DNA of 64,000 bases from Sinisalibacter lacisalsi (GCF_014640115.1 NZ_BMGI01000001.1:456501-520500), one strand, 5' to 3'; numbered from the stretch's first letter, positions 53,281 to 62,833 are shown. The notes: generated by a model from the letters alone, not told the origin. Made by a program: numbers and translations.

Positions 53281-53918
53281 TGGGCTCCGTCCTCATCATG
53301 CGGTGTTAGATCGATGGTCAGGTGTCGGTAAATCAAACCTACAGCTTGAGATGCATCGTTCTGATCCAAATCCGATATGGAATGACGCGCAGCCTTCAGA
53401 GCGCGCTTGTCCTGAATCCGCAGTTTTTCGATAGCCTCTAAACTAGCTGGCGAGAATTCACCGAACGGAATCTGTTTTTCCACATCACTCCGGGTCCGAA
53501 TTTCAAAAACTTGGATCGCATCAACGAAATCTCGAATGGGACCTAAGACCTCTAAAGAGGCATACAAAGTTAGGCTATTATATTTTACTCTGCTCTCATT
53601 GATTAGCTTTCGCGCAGCCTCAAAATCCCTCGTTTGGATGGCAAAGATATGGCTGTGCGCAACGGAGAAGAAATCCTTGTATGCAGCACGTTCCTCGGAT
53701 TGAAGCTGTAGTTCTCTATCTTTCCGTTTTTGCCAAGGATAGGCTACAAATGCGATCAAAATTGCAGCAATTGAACCGATGCCGGTCCCACGTGCGGACG
53801 GTTCCAACAAAAAGATAATCGGTGTACCAAGAGCCACGATAGCCCCAACTGCGACCCAATTGAGGCCAGCTAGATCCTTAAAACCCTCTTTGAGTCTCCC
53901 CCGAAAGCTTTCACTCAC
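53277..53918 (-). CDS. Two-TM membrane protein of unknown function, AT-richer, inside pheST
   Basis: The start is the GTG that overlaps the pheS stop (GTGA), giving 213 residues. A longer frame into pheS is a shadow. Two membrane segments are predicted near residues 19-38 and 44-62, then a cytoplasmic helical domain ([40 protein letters not shown]). Base composition is clearly AT-richer than the surrounding genes, including TTATATTTTACTC stretches, a sign of transfer. No family is recognised. Its stop overlaps the pheT-like leader start. Roles in defence or membrane signalling are possible but not shown. Confidence 0.75.
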   Translation of the reverse strand: MSESFRGRLKEGFKDLAGLNWVAVGAIVALGTPIIFLLEPSARGTGIGSIAAILIAFVAYPWQKRKDRELQLQSEERAAYKDFFSVAHSHIFAIQTRDFEAARKLINESRVKYNSLTLYASLEVLGPIRDFVDAIQVFEIRTRSDVEKQIPFGEFSPASLEAIEKLRIQDKRALKAARHSISDLDQNDASQAVGLIYRHLTIDLTPHDEDGAQ

Positions 53919-54988
53919 CGCGACAATCCCCCCCGCATCGTCGGCACGTCCAGCGCGGAAAACCCGTAGTGCCTCAGCCACCGCAGGTCGCTATCGAAGA
54001 ATGCCCGCAGATCGGGGATGCCGTATTTCAGCATCGCCAGACGGTCGATGCCGATGCCGAAGGCGAAGCCCTGCCATTCATTCGGGTCCACGCCGGAGGC
54101 TTCCAGCACCTTGGGGTGGACCATGCCGGAGCCGAGGATTTCCATCCAGTCGTCGCCCTCGCCCACCTTCAGGCGGCCGTCCTGCCATGAGCAGCGCAGG
54201 TCGACCTCCGCGCTCGGTTCGGTGAACGGGAAGTGCGAGGCGCGGAAGCGCAGTTCGACCTCGTCGACCTCGAAGAAGGCGCGGCAGAATTCTTCCAGCG
54301 TCCACTTGAGGTTGGCCATCGAGATATCGCGGTCGATCGCCAGCCCCTCGATCTGGTGGAACATCGGCGTGTGGGTCTGGTCATAGTCCGACCGATACAC
54401 CCGGCCCGGCGCGATCACGCGGATCGGCGCGCCCTGCGCCAGCATCGCGCGGATCTGCACCGGCGAGGTGTGGGTGCGCAGCACGTGCGGCGGGCGCTCG
54501 TCGCCCTCTTCGCGGTGCATGTAGAAGGTGTCGAACTCCTGCCGCGCGGGGTGGTGCGGCGGGATGTTGAGCGCGTCGAAATTGTGCCAGTCGGTCTCGA
54601 TCTGCGGGCCTTCGGCGACGGAAAAGCCCATGTCGGCGAAGATCGTGGTGACCTCCTCGGTGACCTGGCTGACCGGGTGGATCGTGCCCGCCGGGCGGGG
54701 CCGCGCGGGCAGCGTCACGTCGAGCCACTCGGTTTTCAGCCGTTCATCCAGCGCGGCATCGCCAAGCGCCTCTTTCCTGGCCGCCAGCGCCGCGTTGATC
54801 TCGTCCTTGAGCGCGTTGAGCTTCGGCCCCATCACCTGCCGCTCTTCCGGGCTCATCTTGCCAAGCTCGCGCATCTTGAGCGCCACTTCGCCCTTCTTGC
54901 CCACGGCGGCAACGCGGATGTCTTCCAGCGCGGCCTCGTCGCCGGCGCCTGCGATGGCTTCGAGATACTTCTGCCTCAGATCGTCCAT
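53915..54988 (-). CDS. pheS: Phenylalanyl-tRNA synthetase alpha subunit
   Basis: The 357-residue class II synthetase catalytic subunit has an N-terminal coiled-coil (residues 1-90), motif 2 ([20 protein letters not shown]), and motif 3 ([20 protein letters not shown]). The end, [18 protein letters not shown], is intact, so the insertion lies just after its stop codon. It is separated from rplT by a strong terminator, so it should have its own promoter in 54989-55043 or receive read-through. Confidence 0.97.
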   Translation of the reverse strand: MDDLRQKYLEAIAGAGDEAALEDIRVAAVGKKGEVALKMRELGKMSPEERQVMGPKLNALKDEINAALAARKEALGDAALDERLKTEWLDVTLPARPRPAGTIHPVSQVTEEVTTIFADMGFSVAEGPQIETDWHNFDALNIPPHHPARQEFDTFYMHREEGDERPPHVLRTHTSPVQIRAMLAQGAPIRVIAPGRVYRSDYDQTHTPMFHQIEGLAIDRDISMANLKWTLEEFCRAFFEVDEVELRFRASHFPFTEPSAEVDLRCSWQDGRLKVGEGDDWMEILGSGMVHPKVLEASGVDPNEWQGFAFGIGIDRLAMLKYGIPDLRAFFDSDLRWLRHYGFSALDVPTMRGGLSR

Positions 54989-55043
54989 TTCCGATCCCTC
55001 TTTTCCGGTTGGCCCGTCGATACCACGCGGAGCCTGAAAGACA

Positions 55044-55078
55044 AGAAGCCGCGAGACCCATGCAGGTCCGCGGCTTCT
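55044..55078 (-). terminator. Terminator between rplT and pheS
   Basis: AGAAGCCGCG and CGCGGCTTCT form a perfect 10-bp stem, extended by GACC/GGTC with one bulge. On the minus strand the tail is TGTCTTTC. It starts 26 bases after the rplT stop. Confidence 0.8.
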
Positions 55079-55103
55079 GAAATGCTTGTTCCCGAACGGG
55101 AGC

Positions 55104-55466
55104 TTACGCGAGCGCGGCCTTCGCCTTGTCGACGATGGCGGTAAACGCGTCGGGCTCGTTCACGGCGAGATCGGCGAGCACCTTGCGGTCAACCTCGATC
55201 CCGGCGAGCGACAGCCCGTTGATGAAGCGCGAATAGGTCAGCGCCTCGTCATGCGAGCGCACGGCGGCGTTGATGCGCTGGATCCACAAAGCGCGGAAGT
55301 TGCGCTTGCGCTGCTTGCGGTCGCGGGTTGCATACTGGTTGGCCTTGTCGACGGCCTGGGTTGCCGTCTTGAAAGCGTTGGAACGGCGACCGTAATAGCC
55401 TTTGGCGGCCTTGATCACCTTCTTGTGGCGGGCGTGGGTGGTGGTTCCACCTTTGGTGCGGGGCAT
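55104..55466 (-). CDS. rplT: 50S ribosomal protein L20
   Basis: The 120-residue basic, helical protein opens [20 protein letters not shown], with [20 protein letters not shown] and the C-terminal globular part [17 protein letters not shown]-like segment. It binds 23S rRNA and in many bacteria represses its own operon. It is cotranscribed with rpmI (13-base gap). Confidence 0.97.
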   Translation of the reverse strand: MPRTKGGTTTHARHKKVIKAAKGYYGRRSNAFKTATQAVDKANQYATRDRKQRKRNFRALWIQRINAAVRSHDEALTYSRFINGLSLAGIEVDRKVLADLAVNEPDAFTAIVDKAKAALA

Positions 55467-55479
55467 GGTTCAGGCCTCC

Positions 55480-55680
55480 TTAGCGCGAATAGGGCATCAT
55501 CGGCTTGATGATCTGCTCATCAGCCTTGGAAAGCAGCGTGGTTCCGCGCGCATTGCGCAGGAACTTGTTGGTGCGCTTGATCATGCCGTGGCGCTTGCCC
55601 GCCTGGGCCCGCACGATGCGGCCCGTGGCCGTCACCTTGAACCGCTTCTTGCAGCTCGACTTCGTCTTCATCTTGGGCAT
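55480..55680 (-). CDS. rpmI: 50S ribosomal protein L35
   Basis: The 66-residue protein starts [20 protein letters not shown], the L35 signature, with GGAGACC before the ATG. The remaining part ([20 protein letters not shown]) is typical. infC is not in front of it here, so rpmI-rplT is a two-gene operon driven by the promoter at 55756-55784. Confidence 0.97.
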   Translation of the reverse strand: MPKMKTKSSCKKRFKVTATGRIVRAQAGKRHGMIKRTNKFLRNARGTTLLSKADEQIIKPMMPYSR

Positions 55681-55755
55681 TTCGGTCTCCTTCGAGCTTA
55701 CCCGTGACACGCGACTCGGCATGCCTCTTCGGCCGGCCGCGCGGATTGAGGGGGC

Positions 55756-55784
55756 CGTATAGGCGGGTTCGCCCTGCGTGGCAA
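55756..55784 (-). promoter_or_regulatory. Promoter of rpmI-rplT
   Basis: On the minus strand TTGCCA, 17 bases, TATACG lies about 75 bases before the rpmI start. The -10 and spacing equal those before rpsT. Confidence 0.65.
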
Positions 55785-55902
55785 GGGCAAAACGCGGGGA
55801 TCACATCCGCGCCCCCGCGCGCAAGCGAGGCCGTGACAGGCCGCGACAAATCGTCTAATCCTCGGATCGAAACGACAATAACATCAGACGATGAGGATAA
55901 AC

Positions 55903-56037
55903 ATGGCCGAACACAAGCATGGCACGATGGACACGCGGGTGCAGGAAAAGACCTTCGAAGGTTTCATCAAGCTGTCGATCCGCTCGACGATCACGATTAT
56001 CGTGCTGCTCGTCCTGCTGGCGATCTTCAACGCCTGA
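55903..56037 (+). CDS. aa3-type cytochrome c oxidase subunit IV
   Basis: This 44-residue gene was read from the nucleotides. It begins MAEHKHGTMDTRVQEKTFEG, the signature of the small proteobacterial aa3 subunit IV (COX4_pro_2). One transmembrane helix ends the protein (TITIIVLLVLLAIFNA). The ATG has AGGAT ahead. The main oxidase subunits are elsewhere. Solitary placement of this micro-gene is common in Rhodobacterales. Confidence 0.9.
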   Translation: MAEHKHGTMDTRVQEKTFEGFIKLSIRSTITIIVLLVLLAIFNA

Positions 56038-56106
56038 TGCTGACGCGGGCGCAATCGGGTGCGTGACCGTCACATGGTTTTTTCAATCACGGGGTAGGGC
56101 GATAAC

Positions 56107-56706
56107 ATGCGACGGATTACCATTCTCCTGATCACGCTGCTCGGGCTTTCGGCTTGCGCCATGCCCGATCCTGTCTGGGCACCGGACGAGGCCGTGGACC
56201 GCGCGCGCGTTTCCTCCTCGGGCGCGCCCACGCTCACGCTGTTCTCGGTTATCAACGTCAAGTCCGGCAACGGCGGGCATTCGGGGCTTCTGGTGTCCGC
56301 CCCCTCCGAACGCGTGTTGTTCGATCCGGCGGGCAGTTTTCAGCACCCGCGCTTGCCCGAGCGCCACGATGTGCTGCACGGGATGACCGACGCGGCCGTC
56401 GACTTCTACATCGACTACCATTCCCGCGAGAGCTGGCGGGTGGTGCGGCAGGAGATCTCGGTGCCGGCCGCCGTGGCGGAACAGGCGCTGGCGCTGGCCA
56501 AGGCCAACGGCCCGGTGCCCAACGCCTTCTGCACCAATTCGATCACCGCGATCCTGAGCGAGCTTCCCGGCTTCGAATCGATTCGCTCGACGATGTTCCC
56601 CGAAAACCTGCAGGCCGATTTTGCCAAGCTGCCGGGCGTGTCGACGCGTGAATACCACGACAATGACCCCGACAATAACGGCTACATTCTCGCGCGCGGG
56701 ATCTGA
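56107..56706 (+). CDS. Lipoprotein with possible permuted papain-like fold
   Basis: The 199-residue protein has a lipobox, LSAC (Cys17), so it is an outer- or inner-membrane lipoprotein. His58 sits in NGGHSGLLV and Cys142 in NAFCTNSITAIL. A His-before-Cys order in these contexts resembles circularly permuted NlpC/papain-like hydrolases (YiiX/LRAT type), but this is inference. No family is assigned. It follows the oxidase micro-gene by 69 bases and is convergent with plsC. Confidence 0.75.
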   Translation: MRRITILLITLLGLSACAMPDPVWAPDEAVDRARVSSSGAPTLTLFSVINVKSGNGGHSGLLVSAPSERVLFDPAGSFQHPRLPERHDVLHGMTDAAVDFYIDYHSRESWRVVRQEISVPAAVAEQALALAKANGPVPNAFCTNSITAILSELPGFESIRSTMFPENLQADFAKLPGVSTREYHDNDPDNNGYILARGI

Positions 56707-56885
56707 CCGCGCGCCGCCCCTTCAACTGATCGGGTAATGCCGCGCCGTAACCCGTGCCGCCCGGCGCGGGATGAGGCCCGGTTTCGGGTAAACGCCCTGC
56801 GAATCATGTGAGCGCAACGCAGCATCCCCGCTCGCCTTTACGAGGGCGGCCGTGACAGGCTTCTCCCCAGAGCGCCTTGATCGTG

Positions 56886-57632
56886 TCAGGCGTCGCGGTG
56901 GGCCTCGATCCGGAAGCCGGCTTCGGCCATCAGACGGTTCGACGCGGTCTCGATACGGTCTTCCAGCCGGGTCATGAATTCTTCCACCGGAAGCCCGTCT
57001 TCGAACGGGGGCAGGAATTCCACCACCGCCAGCCCGGGCCAGCGCATCAGCCCGTGGCGTTTCCAGAAGACGCCCACGTTGGTCGCGGCAGGAATCACCG
57101 TCTGGCCGGTTTCCTTATAGAGAACCCCGGCGCCGATCTTGTAGGGTTTGTGCGCACCGGCGGCGACGCGGGTGCCTTGCGGGAAGATGATGAGTTGTCC
57201 GGGCGCGCTTCGGCTCGCGTTCACGTCCGCCACCATCTGCTTGACCGCCGCACCGCGCTTGCCCCGGTCCACCGGGATGCATCCGATGGCCTTGGCATAA
57301 TAGCCGACGAAGGGCGTGCGGGTGAGTTCCTGCTTCATGATGAACTTCGGCCGCGGCACGGCGGAAACGATCAGGATGATGTCGAAGAAGCTCTGGTGCT
57401 TGGAGGCGATGATCACCTCGCCCTCGGGCGGGGTTCCGCGGATCTCGGAGCGCAGCCCCACGATCACGCGCGCGGCCCAGCGCACGAACCGGGTGTAGGC
57501 GTGGATTGCGCTGAAGGCCCAGGTCCGGTCGATCAGCGTGAGCGGAAAGTAGGCGAGCGCGATCACGGCCATCCCCAGATACATCACGGTGATGAAAACG
57601 AGAGAGCGGACGAGTTGCAGGGCGGTTTTCAT
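56886..57632 (-). CDS. 1-acyl-sn-glycerol-3-phosphate acyltransferase (PlsC-like)
   Basis: The 248-residue inner-membrane protein has an N-terminal membrane segment (residues 8-30), the catalytic H-x4-D as KHQSFFDI, and the acceptor motif IFPQGTRVAAG. It acylates lysophosphatidate in phospholipid synthesis. The ATG shares a base with the ftsX stop (TGATG), so it is coupled to ftsEX. Confidence 0.93.
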   Translation of the reverse strand: MKTALQLVRSLVFITVMYLGMAVIALAYFPLTLIDRTWAFSAIHAYTRFVRWAARVIVGLRSEIRGTPPEGEVIIASKHQSFFDIILIVSAVPRPKFIMKQELTRTPFVGYYAKAIGCIPVDRGKRGAAVKQMVADVNASRSAPGQLIIFPQGTRVAAGAHKPYKIGAGVLYKETGQTVIPAATNVGVFWKRHGLMRWPGLAVVEFLPPFEDGLPVEEFMTRLEDRIETASNRLMAEAGFRIEAHRDA

Positions 57633-58537
57633 CAGCTGCGTTCCTTGAGCGTGGCGAGTGCGGCCCGGCGGGTGGCGACGAAAGCGACGAGGGCGGCGAG
57701 CGGCGGGATCAGGACCGGCAGGAGCCATTCGCCCCTCTGAAAGCCGAGCCCGGTGAGAAAGCCGCCCGTCGGGTCGGCATCGGGCAGGAGCCATATCGCG
57801 ACCATGCCGAGACCCGAACCCGCCGCCGCGCCGGTGAGCGCGCGCAGGGTGAAGCGGCGCACGAATGCACGGGCGATGTAGGCATCGCGGGCGCCGACGA
57901 GCCGCAGCACGCGGATCACCTGCTCGTTGGCGGCGAGGGCCGCGGAGGCGGCGAGGGTGATGATCACTGCAGTCGTCGCGGCGATCAGCCCGATCGAGAT
58001 CAGCCCCAGCGCGCGCAGGCGGTCGGCGGCGCGCACCAGCGGCTCGCGCCAGCGGGTGTGATCGTCGAGCACCGCGCCGGGAGCCTCGCCCGCGAGCCGG
58101 GCGCGCAGTCCCGCCGGGTCATAGCCTTCCTCGGTTTCCAGCACCTCGATCAGCCGCGGCACCGGCAGCGTGTCGAGCGGCAGGTCGGGGCCGAACCACG
58201 GCTCCAGCAGGGCACGCTGCTCGTCGTCGGTGAGCACGCGGGCATCCCTGATGCCGGGCGTGGTGGCGAGCACGTCCATCACCGCCAGCACCTGCGCGTC
58301 CATCTGCTCGTCGGGCGCGGAAATCCGGATCGTCGAACTCTGCGCCAGCGCCGTGCCCCAGCGGTCGGCCAGCCGCCCGGTGGCGAGCGAGAGCGCGAGC
58401 GCGAAAACGGTGAGAAAGGCCATCGCGGCCGCGGCGAAGGTGGTGAGCCGCGCGGTGATCCCGGTCGGCGGCACCACCCGGTCGGCCTGGGCATCGCCGG
58501 CGAGAAGCTGGAACAGGGTGGCGAGACGCGAACTCAC
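57632..58537 (-). CDS. ftsX: Cell division protein FtsX
   Basis: The 301-residue membrane protein has one N-terminal TM (about residues 28-48), a periplasmic domain, and three C-terminal TMs around the FtsX/MacB domain. With FtsE it gates peptidoglycan hydrolases at the septum. The GTG start overlaps the ftsE stop (GTGA). The sequence is divergent, as FtsX usually is. Confidence 0.92.
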   Translation of the reverse strand: MSSRLATLFQLLAGDAQADRVVPPTGITARLTTFAAAAMAFLTVFALALSLATGRLADRWGTALAQSSTIRISAPDEQMDAQVLAVMDVLATTPGIRDARVLTDDEQRALLEPWFGPDLPLDTLPVPRLIEVLETEEGYDPAGLRARLAGEAPGAVLDDHTRWREPLVRAADRLRALGLISIGLIAATTAVIITLAASAALAANEQVIRVLRLVGARDAYIARAFVRRFTLRALTGAAAGSGLGMVAIWLLPDADPTGGFLTGLGFQRGEWLLPVLIPPLAALVAFVATRRAALATLKERS

Positions 58538-59205
58538 AGGTTGGCCCCCGCGAGCTGCAGCCGGTGGTTGGCAATGCGCAGAACCCTGGCCTGCACCTGC
58601 TGCTTGGCGGCGCGGATCAGGTTGAGATCGTGGGTGGCGATCATGATCGTCTTGCCCATCCGGTTGAGCTCGACCATCAGCTTGAGCAGCCGCAGCGACA
58701 TCTCCCAATCGACGTTGCCGGTGGGTTCGTCGGCAAGGATCACCTCGGGGCTCATGATGATCGCCCGGGCGAGCGCCGCGCGCTGGCGTTCGCCGCCGGA
58801 CAGTTCAGGCGGGTATGCGAATTGCTGGTTTTCCAGCCCGACCCAGCCGATCAGCTCGCGGATATCGGCCTCGGTCGCGCTACGGCCCGATACGGTCAGC
58901 GGCAGGGCCACGTTCTCGGCGACGGAGAGGTGATCGAGAAACCGCTGGTCCTGGTGCACCACGCCGATCCGGCGGCGCATCAATGCCACGTCGTCGCGGC
59001 TGAGCAGGCGCGCGTCCTGCCCGAACAGGGCAACGCGGCCCTGCTGGGCGATGAGATCGCCGTAACACAGCTTCAGAAGCGTGGTCTTGCCCGCGCCGGA
59101 GGGGCCGGTGAGAAAGTGGAACGAACCGGGGGCGAGCTTCAACGACACGTCGGCGAGCAGCGGTCCGCCGCCGTAGCCGTAGGTGACTTCCTCGAATTCT
59201 ATCAC
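58534..59205 (-). CDS. ftsE: Cell division ATP-binding protein FtsE
   Basis: The 223-residue ABC ATPase has Walker A GPSGAGKTT, signature LSGGERQRAALARA, Walker B VILADEPTGNVD and H-loop His in MIATHDL. The start is a GTG (reading VIEFEEVTYGYGG) with AAGGGG nine bases ahead. A longer upstream frame is not FtsE-like. ftsE-ftsX-plsC form a coupled operon, divergent from the zinc-ribbon gene. Confidence 0.95.
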   Translation of the reverse strand: MIEFEEVTYGYGGGPLLADVSLKLAPGSFHFLTGPSGAGKTTLLKLCYGDLIAQQGRVALFGQDARLLSRDDVALMRRRIGVVHQDQRFLDHLSVAENVALPLTVSGRSATEADIRELIGWVGLENQQFAYPPELSGGERQRAALARAIIMSPEVILADEPTGNVDWEMSLRLLKLMVELNRMGKTIMIATHDLNLIRAAKQQVQARVLRIANHRLQLAGANL

Positions 59206-59373
59206 GCCCGGATGCCCCTTCGCTGGTTGGCGACCGTTTTGCCCCACCGGGGGAATTGTTGCAATCACGGGATTGCAAAGGTTTGATTTCCCGGGCTTCC
59301 CTGCGCATACTGTGAGCGGACTGGGGGCAGAAGCTTGGCACGGTCGCCGGGCAGGAAAGAGGGCGTGGGCAGA

Positions 59374-60261
59374 ATGCGTTTGGTTTGCCCCAATTGCGGC
59401 GCACAATACGAAGTCGATGAACGCGTGATCCCGGAATCGGGGCGTGACGTGCAGTGCTCTGCCTGCGGCCACGCCTGGTACCAGATGCCTCAGGGGCACC
59501 CCGATGCCGAAGACGAGGCCGCGCCGGTCGATCACGACGAAACCCTTGCCCCCGAGGCGGAAGACGAAGAGCCCGAGGAGTCTCCGGGTGAACCGGGTGA
59601 TGAACCTGTCGCTGCGGAACATGCTGCGCCGCCGGCCGATGATGAGCCGGAGGACGGGCCCGAACCCGAAGCGCCGCCTCGCCGCGAAGTCGACGACGAC
59701 GTGCGCTCGATCCTGAGGGAAGAAGCGCAGAACGAATTGTCGCGCCGGGCCGCCGAACGTGTTGAAACCCAGCCCGATCTCGGGCTCGACAGCAGCCCGT
59801 CGCCAGAGGAAGAGCGCCGCCGGATCGCCCGCGAGCGGATGGCCCGGATGCGTGGGCTGGATGAAGACGAATTGCCCGGTGCCGAGGCTGAGGACGGCGA
59901 CGTCGAGTCGGAGGCGGAACCGGAACAGCCGCGCTCGCGCGTGCCGCGGCGCGAACTTTTCCCCGATATCGAGGAAATCAACTCGACCCTGGACGGCCGC
60001 GGCATCGACGGTGACACCGATGCCATGTTCGTCGAGGGCGCGCGCAGCGGTGGCTTCGGGCGCGGGTTCTTCCTCGTGATCTTCCTCGCCGCGCTGCTGC
60101 TTGCCGTTTACATGCTTGCGCCGAACCTGGCCGAGACCATGCCGATGCTTGAACCGGCGCTGTCGGGCTTCGTCGAGATCGTCAACGTGGCCAGGGCCTG
60201 GCTCGATACGACCCTGCAGGAGATCATCGTCAGGATCGAGGCGATGACGGGCAATGGTTGA
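59374..60261 (+). CDS. MJ0042-type zinc-ribbon membrane protein
   Basis: The product is about 295 residues from MRLVCPNCGAQYEVDERVIP. The zinc ribbon uses C-x2-C pairs (CPNC and CSAC). A long acidic, disordered middle (residues 45-215) follows, then one membrane helix (FFLVIFLAALLLAVYMLAP). This arrangement matches the zinc-ribbon domain proteins next to ftsE in Rhodobacterales. The function is unknown. A GTG three codons earlier is an alternative start. Confidence 0.85.
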   Translation: MRLVCPNCGAQYEVDERVIPESGRDVQCSACGHAWYQMPQGHPDAEDEAAPVDHDETLAPEAEDEEPEESPGEPGDEPVAAEHAAPPADDEPEDGPEPEAPPRREVDDDVRSILREEAQNELSRRAAERVETQPDLGLDSSPSPEEERRRIARERMARMRGLDEDELPGAEAEDGDVESEAEPEQPRSRVPRRELFPDIEEINSTLDGRGIDGDTDAMFVEGARSGGFGRGFFLVIFLAALLLAVYMLAPNLAETMPMLEPALSGFVEIVNVARAWLDTTLQEIIVRIEAMTGNG

Positions 60262-60307
60262 CCGCGGCGGGCGGTGAAGCCCTAGAGTCGCGCGCGACCG
60301 GCATGTT

Positions 60308-62833
60308 TCAGAACAGGTCGAGCAGCCGCCTGAGGTATTCGCGTTCGATCTCGGGGCGCTCCGCCTCGCCGGCGCGGCGGCGCAATTCGTCCATCAATTC
60401 CTGCGCGCGGCGGTAAACGTCTTCACGGTCTTCCAGCGGGCTGTCGGTTCCGGACGCCCCGGCGCCGCCGGGCCGCCGCCCGAGCGGGTCGGCGCGGTCG
60501 CTGTCCGAGGGGTCGCCCGCGAGGCGGCCCTGCTGGCCGCTCTGCCCCGCCTGGGCCTCGCGCCGCATCGCGTCTTCGAGGTTGCGCATCCCTTCTCGCA
60601 ACTCCTCCATTGCCTCGGCCTGTCGGTCGAGCGCGCCGGGGGTATCGCCTTGTTCGAGTGCGTCGGCGGCCTGATCCATCGCCCGGCCGGCGCGGTCGAG
60701 CGCCTCTCTGGCGGCTTCGCCTTCGGGGGTGCCCGCGCCGGGCAGGTTGCTCTTCTGACGGGAAAGCTCATCTTCCAGGGCGCGCTGGCGGTCGGCGAGG
60801 GATTGCCCGGTGCCGTCACCCGACTCGCCCTCTTCCCCCGGCCCCGGGCGGTTCTCGCCGTTGTCGCTCTCGCCTTCACCGGCGCCGCCATCCTGCCTCT
60901 CGCCCTCGCCCGGCCCACCTCCCGGGTTCATCTGCTCCTGCAGGTTGCGGAAGGCTTCGTCCGACAGGCCGCGCTGGTCGCGCAGGGTTTCGGCAAGACC
61001 CTCCATCGCCTTTTCGCCGGGCGACTGGCCCTGCTGACCGGACGCGCCCTCGGTCATCTCCATGTTTTCCATCATCTGCTGGAGCATATCGAGCAACGCC
61101 TGCGCCTCTTCCATGCGGCCCTGCTCCATCAGATCCTCGATCCGGTCCATCAGCTCCTGCAAATCCTGCTGCGTCATCTCCATGCGCTCGCCCTGGTCGG
61201 GCTCGTCGGCGCGGTTCTCGGGGTCGCGCTGGGCCAGTTCCCGCATGTAATCGCGCATCGCGTCGCGGTAATCCTGCATCAGTTCGGCCAGTTCCTCAGG
61301 GGTCGCCCCCTGCCGCATCGCCTCTGAAAGCCGCTCGCGGGCCCGGCGCAACCGCTCAAGCGCATCGGCGAGGCTGCCGTCTTCGATCTCGACCGCGATC
61401 TGCCAGAGCGCGGCGGCGGTTTCATCGCGCGCCTCGGCGGTCAGGTCATCCTCTTCCAGCGCGGAGACCGCGGCGCGCAGCTGTAGATACTGGGTTTCCT
61501 TGGCAAACAGCCCGTCGGGCCGGTTCGAGACCGCCCGCAGAATCCGCGCGGCGCGCGGCGCGTTCTCGATCGTCCACAGGATATCGCGTCGCTGCTCAAC
61601 GATGGCGCGCGCGAGCGGGTGCAGAAAGCGCCGCCCCGGCAGAACGATCTCGATGGGGGCGCTTTCGCCGGTTTGCCCGGCGGCATCGGTGGCGCGGAGA
61701 GTGACGGTGACGGCAAGCTCGGCCCAGGGGTGCTCGGCGAGGTTGTCGACCAGCAGTTCCTCGATCTCACTGCGGTCGCCCCGGTAAGGCATCGGCAGAT
61801 CGACGGTGATCGGGTTGCGCGGCTCGGGCAGGGGGGCGAGGCCATGGCGGCGGTCGACCCGGGGCAGGTCGAGCGCGATGCGGGCCTGCCCGGCGGAAAC
61901 GCCGTAGTCGTCGCGCGCCGTGAACGGCAGGCGCATTTCACCGTCGAGCGTGCGGGTCAGATCACCGGAGGCCTGGATGCGCGGGGTCGCGTCGGGGATG
62001 GCGACGATGTCCCAGCTGTCATTGCCAATGCTGAGCCGGCCGTCGCCGTCGATCTTGAACAGGCGGGTGGCGGTGGGCTCTTGCGGGGCCGCGTCCGAGA
62101 AGGTCTCGGCGATGTCGATCTCGGCGATCTTTCCGTAAAGCCTGAGGGTGACGCGCGCGCCGATCGGCACTTCGAGCGGCCCGGGGGATTGGTCGGCGAG
62201 GTAGAGCGTGGGCTTGCCGGTGTAGGACGGCGGCTCGATCCAGCCCTCCCAGCTGGCCTGCGAAAGTGCGGCTTCGGCGCTGCCGGGCATCAGCGCCGCG
62301 AGATCGCCCCGCTCGGTTCCGGCCCCGAAGATCAGCGCCACGGCGAGTGCTGTGGCGGCGGCAAGGCGCAGGGCGAAGGGATCGCGCCGGGGCAGCCCGG
62401 GGTTCGGCCCGGGTGCATGAAGACCGATAATGCGGGCCGCCTCGCGGGCGCGGTGGGCGGCCCAGACGGCGGCGCTCGCCGGGTCCTCGGCGCCGATCGC
62501 CTGGGTATCGGTCAGCGCGGCGATCGGGGCGCCCGGCAGCGTGGCGTCGAGCCGGGCGAGCGCCTCGGCGCGGGTGGGCGGGCGGAAGCTGCGGATGCCA
62601 TGGACGAGCGCGGCAAGGCCGAGAAGGGCGAGCAGAACGAGGCCGCCCTGGCCGATCCAGTCGGGCCAGATCGCGAGCCCGCCCGAGAGCAGGAGCGCGG
62701 CAAGCGTCATCGCGACGGTGGCCAGCGACCAGAACGCCCGGGCAATGCGCTCGGCCCAGAGACCCGCGAGGGTGAGACGGAGCGGGCGGGCAAGCCGCCG
62801 TGCGATCTCGTCGGGCAGGTTGTTGCGCGTCAT
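60308..62833 (-). CDS. TIGR02302/DUF4175 family membrane protein
   Basis: The 841-residue protein has two N-terminal membrane segments (about residues 28-75) and a third near 160-175. A large beta-rich periplasmic part follows, then a long coiled and low-complexity Glu/Gln/Gly-rich region (EEAQALLDMLQQMMENMEMT near two-thirds length). This is the architecture of alphaproteobacterial DUF4175 proteins. The function is unknown. AAGGA precedes the ATG. It is upstream of nothing obvious, and lysA precedes it on the same strand after about 100 bases. Confidence 0.9.
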   Translation of the reverse strand: MTRNNLPDEIARRLARPLRLTLAGLWAERIARAFWSLATVAMTLAALLLSGGLAIWPDWIGQGGLVLLALLGLAALVHGIRSFRPPTRAEALARLDATLPGAPIAALTDTQAIGAEDPASAAVWAAHRAREAARIIGLHAPGPNPGLPRRDPFALRLAAATALAVALIFGAGTERGDLAALMPGSAEAALSQASWEGWIEPPSYTGKPTLYLADQSPGPLEVPIGARVTLRLYGKIAEIDIAETFSDAAPQEPTATRLFKIDGDGRLSIGNDSWDIVAIPDATPRIQASGDLTRTLDGEMRLPFTARDDYGVSAGQARIALDLPRVDRRHGLAPLPEPRNPITVDLPMPYRGDRSEIEELLVDNLAEHPWAELAVTVTLRATDAAGQTGESAPIEIVLPGRRFLHPLARAIVEQRRDILWTIENAPRAARILRAVSNRPDGLFAKETQYLQLRAAVSALEEDDLTAEARDETAAALWQIAVEIEDGSLADALERLRRARERLSEAMRQGATPEELAELMQDYRDAMRDYMRELAQRDPENRADEPDQGERMEMTQQDLQELMDRIEDLMEQGRMEEAQALLDMLQQMMENMEMTEGASGQQGQSPGEKAMEGLAETLRDQRGLSDEAFRNLQEQMNPGGGPGEGERQDGGAGEGESDNGENRPGPGEEGESGDGTGQSLADRQRALEDELSRQKSNLPGAGTPEGEAAREALDRAGRAMDQAADALEQGDTPGALDRQAEAMEELREGMRNLEDAMRREAQAGQSGQQGRLAGDPSDSDRADPLGRRPGGAGASGTDSPLEDREDVYRRAQELMDELRRRAGEAERPEIEREYLRRLLDLF

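Noticed and set aside
53919-53981. N-terminal extension of the unknown protein into pheS
   Set aside because: Those codons are a shadow of the intact pheS C-terminus. The GTGA overlap provides a natural start.
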